64,000 nt of DNA from an uncultured Lachnospiraceae bacterium. GTDB lineage: Bacteria; Bacillota; Clostridia; Lachnospirales; Lachnospiraceae. A program made the translations under genes and the position numbers. Each line of letters starts with the position of its first letter. Within the stretch, counting starts at the first letter, position 1. The DNA lies in contig CAMWFQ010000008.1 of the NCBI GenBank assembly GCA_947173495.1, positions 62,001-126,000 on the forward strand, read 5' to 3'. The notes beneath the pieces are model-generated. The model did no database searches and was not told the DNA's origin. It saw only the letters and a program-made list of their open reading frames with translations. This document shows, one piece after another, positions 59,722 to 64,000 of this stretch.

Positions 59722-61899
59722 ATGGCAATGCGTATGAGCGGCATGATGTCCGGACTTGATACGGAGAGCATCATCCAGGAGCTGGTAGCTGCCAGACGAA
59801 CAAAGGTTGATGCCAAAAAGAAAGCGCAGACAAGAATTGACTGGAAGCAGGAGGCGTGGAAAGAACTGAACGCCAAGCTCAAGAGCCTTCAGACCAAGTA
59901 TATTTCCAATATGCGTTTTTCTTCGGCTTACAGTAAGAAAACCACGAAAGTATCCGACAGCAGCAAGGTCAGTGTGATTACCGGTGAGAATGCGGTGAAC
60001 GGCGTGCAGTCATTGAAGATCAATAAGCTGGCTAAGACGGGCTATATGACAGGCGGAGAACTGGAGCTTAAGGATGGCGTGGATGGAAGCGTAAATGCGC
60101 TGACCAAGCTCAGCGAGCTGGAAGGATTTAATCTCGGATCCGGTGATAAGGGTACATTCACAGTTAAGAGCGCAGGCGGTACGGTAGACATTGAAGTGAC
60201 AGGAGATACCACGATTTCTGATGTGCTGAATAAGATTAAAGACGTGGGCCTGAATGCCAGTTTTGACGCTAAATGGGGTAGATTCAACATCAGTGCCACA
60301 CAGTCAGGCGCGGCAAATGACTTCAGTATCACGGCATCCGACGCAAACGGAGCGAATGCGCTGGCGGCCCTGGGACTGCAGACGGGTATCAGCAAGGGCG
60401 ATGCTACTTATGAGGAGTATAGTCTGTACGCGGAGTATTTTAGAAATAAAGGCGACTCCACTAATAAGTCAACAAAGAAAATTGAGCAAATGATTAAGGA
60501 TGACATTGCATCCCGAACCAATGCATATTTTAATGAGTATAAGAATCTGCAGACTTCTATTGAGGCTTCTCAGAAAGTAATTGATGATATAAATCAGAAA
60601 TATACCGATAAAGGCGAGACACTTGGAACGGTTGAATTTTATCAACAGGAAACCAAAAGGATTGCGGATGAGATCTCTGCTTTACAGAAGGCAAACGAAA
60701 CGAATCCTGATCCGAACTTTGACCAGAAACTTAAAGCGTTGCACGAAGAGTCAGAGGCTATTCGGGAGAAAAAGGCCGATGCCGAAACATTAAAGGCACA
60801 GCAGGAGAAAATTACCGAGTATACAGACCGGCAGGCTGAGATTGCAGGAGGCACTAAGGCGGATGGAACTGTTGAGGCTGGCTATATTACTCTTGCGGCA
60901 GATAAAAGCAGTGCAACGGCAGCTTCCAAACTTACAGATGAAGTTCAGAAGAGATATGATGACAAGGCAGCTTATGCTGCTGCTATAGTAAACGCAGATG
61001 GCACAGTAAACGATACGGCTCTTGGCCTCCCTTCAGATGCTGCCAAAAGAGCCTCCAAAGTCTCCGGCCAGAACGCCGAGATAGAGCTGAACGGAGCCAT
61101 CTACAGAAACGACAACAATACCTTCGAAATCAATGGCCTGACCTTCACAGCATTGAGTGAAACTACGGGCAATGAGGAAGTCACAGTAACCACCGAGCAG
61201 GATACCGATGGCATCTATGATATGGTCAAGAACTTCCTGAAGGAGTATAATGCACTTGTCAACGAGATGGATAAGCTCTACAATGCGGATCCGGCCAAGG
61301 GATATGAGCCTCTGACAGATGAAGAAAAGGAAGCTATGTCCGAGAAAGAGGTGGAGAAATGGGAGACGAAGATCAAGGATTCCATTCTTCGCCGGGATGA
61401 CAACCTTTCCTCTGTCAACAATGCTCTGCAGACGATTATGGCCGGCGGGATAGAGGTAAACGGGAAGACCATGTATCTCTATGACTTCGGTATCGATACA
61501 CTGGGGTATTTCAACGCGGCTGACAATGAGAAGCATGCGTACCATATTGACGGAGATCCGGATGATGCTTTTACGTCGGGAAATTCCGATAAACTGAAGA
61601 GCATGATATCCAACGATCCCGATACGGTAATTTCCTTCTTTACAAAACTGTCCTCGAACCTGTATAATAAGATGTTCGATATGTCCAAGTCAGTCGAGGG
61701 ATACCGTTCATTCGGTAATTTCTATGACGACAAGAAGATCAAGTCGGACTATGACAGTTATACCAGCAAGATCAAAGAGATGGAAATCAAGCTGGGCGAG
61801 TATGAAGATAAGTGGTATAGGAAATTCAGCAAGATGGAAACGGCTCTTGCTAAAATGCAGTCCAACATGTCTGCGGTAACCGGCTTATTAGGAGGCTGA
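59722..61899 (+). CDS. fliD: Flagellar cap protein FliD (hook-associated protein 2)
   Basis: The 725-residue cap protein inserts flagellin monomers at the filament tip. The N-terminal signature (MSGMMSGLDTESIIQELVAARRTKVDAKKKAQTRIDWKQEAWKELN) and the C-terminal coiled end (YDSYTSKIKEMEIKLGEYEDKWYRKFSKMETALAKMQSNM) are conserved. Residues about 245-430 are an inserted, highly charged coiled-coil-like region, more AT-rich in the DNA than the flanks. It makes the protein larger than common FliD and would face outward. ATG 59722 follows AGGAGGTAATTTGACAT. Confidence 0.93.
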   Translation: MAMRMSGMMSGLDTESIIQELVAARRTKVDAKKKAQTRIDWKQEAWKELNAKLKSLQTKYISNMRFSSAYSKKTTKVSDSSKVSVITGENAVNGVQSLKINKLAKTGYMTGGELELKDGVDGSVNALTKLSELEGFNLGSGDKGTFTVKSAGGTVDIEVTGDTTISDVLNKIKDVGLNASFDAKWGRFNISATQSGAANDFSITASDANGANALAALGLQTGISKGDATYEEYSLYAEYFRNKGDSTNKSTKKIEQMIKDDIASRTNAYFNEYKNLQTSIEASQKVIDDINQKYTDKGETLGTVEFYQQETKRIADEISALQKANETNPDPNFDQKLKALHEESEAIREKKADAETLKAQQEKITEYTDRQAEIAGGTKADGTVEAGYITLAADKSSATAASKLTDEVQKRYDDKAAYAAAIVNADGTVNDTALGLPSDAAKRASKVSGQNAEIELNGAIYRNDNNTFEINGLTFTALSETTGNEEVTVTTEQDTDGIYDMVKNFLKEYNALVNEMDKLYNADPAKGYEPLTDEEKEAMSEKEVEKWETKIKDSILRRDDNLSSVNNALQTIMAGGIEVNGKTMYLYDFGIDTLGYFNAADNEKHAYHIDGDPDDAFTSGNSDKLKSMISNDPDTVISFFTKLSSNLYNKMFDMSKSVEGYRSFGNFYDDKKIKSDYDSYTSKIKEMEIKLGEYEDKWYRKFSKMETALAKMQSNMSAVTGLLGG

Positions 61900-61905
61900 T
61901 AAAAC

Positions 61906-62292
61906 ATGGCGATGCAAAATGCTTATGCGCAATACAATAACAATAAGGTGATGACGGCTTCACCGGCGGAATTAACATTGATGCTTTATGATGGGGCCAT
62001 CAAATTCTGTAACATTGCAATTGACGCTGTGGAGCGCAAAGACATTCAAAAGGCACACACCAATATTATCAAAGTGGCAAATATCGTTGACTATCTTCGC
62101 AAGACACTGGATATGAAATATAAGGTGGCACAGGATTTTGAGCGTATGTACGTCTATCTGGACAGAAGACTGACAGAGGCCAATGTAAAGAAGAGTAAAG
62201 TCATATTGGAAGAAGTCAACGAGCATTTACACGCTATCCGCAGTACCTGGAAAGATGTTATGCGTATCAACCGGGAGAAAGGACTGCTATGA
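61906..62292 (+). CDS. fliS: Flagellar export chaperone FliS
   Basis: The 128-residue helical chaperone clamps the C-terminal D0 helix of flagellin and keeps it unfolded for export. The family N-terminus YAQYNNNKVMTASPAELTLMLYDGAIKFCNIA and the KAHTNIIKVANIVDYLRKTLDM helix are present. It starts 6 bases after fliD. Its stop overlaps the next start by 4 bases (ATGA), coupling it to the chaperone that follows. Confidence 0.95.
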   Translation: MAMQNAYAQYNNNKVMTASPAELTLMLYDGAIKFCNIAIDAVERKDIQKAHTNIIKVANIVDYLRKTLDMKYKVAQDFERMYVYLDRRLTEANVKKSKVILEEVNEHLHAIRSTWKDVMRINREKGLL

Positions 62293-62765
62293 TCGAAAAT
62301 TACCTTGGAATTCTGGAGGAAAGCCTTCAAAAGAAATCGGCGGTTCTGGATGAGATCGGCGAGTACAACAGCACCCAGGAACAGCTCTTGAAAGGAGAGA
62401 CTCTCTCTTTGGAAGCGTTGGATGAGAATATGGAGAAAAAGGACGCTCTTATTCAGAAGCTGGTGGATCTGGACGCGGGTTTTGAGTCCCTGTATGCCAG
62501 GATCAGCGAACAGCTCCTGATGAACAAGGACGCCTATAAGGCTCAGATCGGACGTCTCCAGCAGCTGATTCAGCAGGTGACAGAGAAAAGTGTTTCCATT
62601 CAGGCTCAGGAGGCCCGGAACAAAAAGCTGGTGGATGACTATTTCGCTAAAGAAAGAAACAGGCTCCGTCAGGGAAGACAGTCGTCAAAAGCAGCCTATG
62701 GCTATTATAAGAACATAAGCAACAGCAATACCGTATCGCCTCAGTTTATGGATCAGAAAAAATAA
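62289..62765 (+). CDS. FliT/FlgN-like flagellar chaperone
   Basis: The 158-residue all-helical coiled-coil protein is coupled to fliS by a 4-base overlap. This is the position taken by FliT in many flagellar operons. N-terminal ENYLGILEESLQKKSAVLDEIGEYNSTQEQLLKGE and the central LIQKLVDLDAGFESLYARI resemble FlgN/FliT helices. FliT-type proteins bind the cap protein FliD. The exact partner is inferred from position, since sequence similarity in this group is weak. Confidence 0.8.
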   Translation: MIENYLGILEESLQKKSAVLDEIGEYNSTQEQLLKGETLSLEALDENMEKKDALIQKLVDLDAGFESLYARISEQLLMNKDAYKAQIGRLQQLIQQVTEKSVSIQAQEARNKKLVDDYFAKERNRLRQGRQSSKAAYGYYKNISNSNTVSPQFMDQKK

Positions 62766-62787
62766 ATCAAAAAAATCAAAAAAGGTG

Positions 62788-62814
62788 TTAAGTATCGGAA
62801 AAACAATCCGATAT
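62788..62814 (+). promoter_or_regulatory. Sigma-D promoter of the flagellin gene, with internal dyad
   Basis: TTAA (62788-62791) and CCGATAT (62808-62814) with 16-bp spacing match the other two sigma-D promoters. TATCGGA (62793-62799) and TCCGATA (62807-62813) form a perfect 7-bp inverted repeat inside it, overlapping the -10 element. Confidence 0.82.
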
Positions 62815-62840
62815 ATAATACAGCTAAAACAGAACGAGGT

Positions 62841-63000
62841 GTTTCCTGAATCACGAGGCACTGAGTGCTGGAAACAAATTAGACAGATAATTTGTTTCGA
62901 TGCTTTATAGTGGTGGCTCTTGGAAGAGCGTACGACTTGCAGGAACCATTACAGCCAAAAATGAGCCGCAGGGAAGCGGCCTTAAATTCAAGGAGGAATA
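62841..63000 (+). promoter_or_regulatory. Structured flagellin mRNA leader with candidate CsrA sites
   Basis: The leader of about 190 nt holds GTTTCC...GGAAAC (62841-62875) and ACAAATTA-gacaga-TAATTTGT (62874-62895). GCTCT-tgga-AGAGC (62916-62929) has GGA in a tetraloop. GCCGC-agggaa-GCGGC (62965-62980) has GGA in the loop. AAGGAGG (62991-62997) is the Shine-Dalgarno sequence. GGA in a hairpin loop plus GGA at the ribosome binding site is the known arrangement bound by CsrA on hag mRNA. Confidence 0.7.
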
Positions 63001-63004
63001 TACT

Positions 63005-63856
63005 ATGGTAGTACAACACAATCTTACAGCAATGAACTCTAACAGAATGTTAGGACTGACAACCAAGACACAGGCTAAGTCAACAGAGAAGTTGTCTTCC
63101 GGTTACAAAGTAAACCGTGCAGCAGATGATGCAGCAGGTCTTGCAATTTCCGAGAAGATGAGACGTCAGATCAGAGGTCTTACACAGGCTTCCCTGAATG
63201 CACAGGATGGTATTTCCGCAGTGCAGACAGCTGAAGGTGCTCTGAACGAAGTTCATGATATGTTACAGAGAATGAACGAGTTGGCAGTTAAGGCAGCTAA
63301 CGGAACCAATCAGACAGAAGACCGTGCTTACATCCAGAGCGAGATCAACGCACTGATCGATGAAATCGATCGTGTTCAGCAGACAACAACCTTCAATGAG
63401 AGAATGCTGTTAAACGGATCCTTCAACAATGTTAATCTGTTTGTTGGTGCAGAAGGCACAAGTGCAAATGGTATCAAGGTGACTATTTCGGCAATGTCTG
63501 CATCAAATCTTGGCATTACAAGCCTTAAGAACAGCTCTCTTGCGGTTAATAGTGGATTTGTAGACAAGACCGGTTCCAAGGCTCAGACTTACATCAGCAC
63601 GATTAAGACTGCTCTGAGTAAAGTTAGTTCACAGCGTTCAAAGCTGGGTGCTATCCAGAACAGACTGGAGCACACCATCAGCAACCTGGACAATGTAGTG
63701 GAGAATACCACAGCAGCAGAAAGCCAGATTCGTGATACAGATATGGCTACAGAGATGGTTAAATACTCCAATAATCAGATTCTTGCTCAGGCAGGTCAGG
63801 CTATGTTGGCTCAGGCTAATCAGTCTAATCAGGGCGTATTGTCCTTACTTGGCTAA
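63005..63856 (+). CDS. hag: Flagellin
   Basis: The 283-residue protein is the filament subunit. The N-terminal D0/D1 segment (VVQHNLTAMNSNRMLGLTTKTQAKSTEKLSSGYKVNRAADDAAGLAISEKMRRQIRGL) and the C-terminal segment (LEHTISNLDNVVENTTAAESQIRDTDMATEMVKYSNNQILAQAGQAMLAQANQ) are nearly the whole protein. The outer D2/D3 domain is almost absent, so this is a short flagellin. The frame opens at 62900, but ATG 63005 follows AAGGAGGAATATACT and gives the family start. Expression should depend on sigma-D and on FliW-CsrA, both encoded upstream. Confidence 0.97.
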   Translation: MVVQHNLTAMNSNRMLGLTTKTQAKSTEKLSSGYKVNRAADDAAGLAISEKMRRQIRGLTQASLNAQDGISAVQTAEGALNEVHDMLQRMNELAVKAANGTNQTEDRAYIQSEINALIDEIDRVQQTTTFNERMLLNGSFNNVNLFVGAEGTSANGIKVTISAMSASNLGITSLKNSSLAVNSGFVDKTGSKAQTYISTIKTALSKVSSQRSKLGAIQNRLEHTISNLDNVVENTTAAESQIRDTDMATEMVKYSNNQILAQAGQAMLAQANQSNQGVLSLLG

Positions 63857-63882
63857 TATTAGAGTAGATAACTACCAAAGGG

Positions 63883-63917
63883 AAAGGGAGTTAACATCAG
63901 TTAACTCCCTTTTTTTA
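63883..63917 (+). terminator. Flagellin terminator
   Basis: AAAGGGAGTTAAC (63883-63895) pairs perfectly with GTTAACTCCCTTT (63900-63912) around ATCA and continues into T residues. This is a very strong terminator. Confidence 0.95.
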
Positions 63918-63947
63918 CAGTAAGCTGGTTCGCGATACGTGACAGCG

Positions 63948-63977
63948 TTTCCTTATGCGTAAGCCCGCATAAGGAAA
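63948..63977 (+). other. 12-bp perfect hairpin after the flagellin terminator
   Basis: TTTCCTTATGCG (63948-63959) pairs with CGCATAAGGAAA (63966-63977) around a 6-nt loop. No T tract follows on the plus strand. It may terminate or regulate something beyond the window edge. Confidence 0.5.
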
Positions 63978-64000
63978 ATTATTGCTGAATCAGTATGCGG

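Noticed and set aside
1-64000. tRNA or rRNA genes
   Set aside because: No intergenic stretch shows a T-arm GGTTCGAAT-type motif with a matching acceptor stem, and no rRNA-like conserved blocks are present.

Overview
The window looks like chromosome of a motile, low-to-mid GC Firmicute of the class Clostridia, most likely Lachnospiraceae. This rests on strong AGGAGG ribosome binding sites, gene neighbourhoods such as dnaE-pfkA and greA-lysS, a VanW protein, SleB-type hydrolase, an orphan T-box, a BlaI/BlaR pair, and a Gram-positive flagellar late operon with fliW-csrA. The call is inferred from gene content and style, not from a database search. Layout: 1-2.5 kb is the end of dnaK and dnaJ. 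2.7-8.0 kb holds a small membrane protein, a VanW wall protein and a run of enzymes (AIR-synthase-like protein, Lrp regulator, aminotransferase, TrmL). 8.0-11.1 kb on the minus strand holds a SIMPL lipoprotein and a two-component system. 11.1-12.7 kb is an IS110-family element with a structured 5' non-coding end (candidate bridge RNA). 12.8-18.1 kb holds mutS2 and a BlaI/BlaR1-type regulator pair. 18.3-24.4 kb is dnaE, split by a 2.6-kb group II intron placed directly after the codon of the third catalytic aspartate. 24.5-34.2 kb is mostly housekeeping: pfkA, a TrmH-family methyltransferase, proC, a SleB hydrolase, nfeD/SPFH, argF, dusB, greA, then lysS to 35.7 kb. 35.9-39.8 kb is an accessory-looking cluster (ArsC/Spx-like, MmcQ-EVE, AAA ATPase, macro domain, von Willebrand A). 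40.1-41.5 kb is a split ThrE-type exporter followed by a T-box with no aminoacyl-tRNA synthetase or amino-acid gene behind it. 41.7-48.2 kb is a sugar ABC uptake locus with an amidohydrolase, a LacI regulator and an aldo-keto reductase. 48.4-52.1 kb holds two uncharacterised genes and divergent upp/uracil permease. 52.2-63.9 kb is the late flagellar regulon: flgM, flgN, two tandem flgK genes, flgL, fliW, csrA, flaG, fliD, fliS, a chaperone and flagellin, with three sigma-D (FliA-type) promoters of identical spacing. How the parts work together: the flagellar block is a textbook late regulon. FlgM holds sigma-D until the hook is complete, FlgN/FliS and the FliT-like protein escort late substrates, and FliW-CsrA should control translation of the flagellin mRNA, whose leader here carries GGA motifs in hairpin loops and at the Shine-Dalgarno sequence. 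The most unusual finds are the group II intron in dnaE, whose encoded protein has lost its reverse-transcriptase catalytic motifs and HNH histidines yet remains an intact reading frame (splicing of an essential gene may be all that keeps it), a dispersed two-hairpin repeat family present in both orientations with compensatory stem changes, a multi-helix structured element over the end of pfkA, and two separate genes whose ribosome binding sites are buried in long perfect or near-perfect stems.
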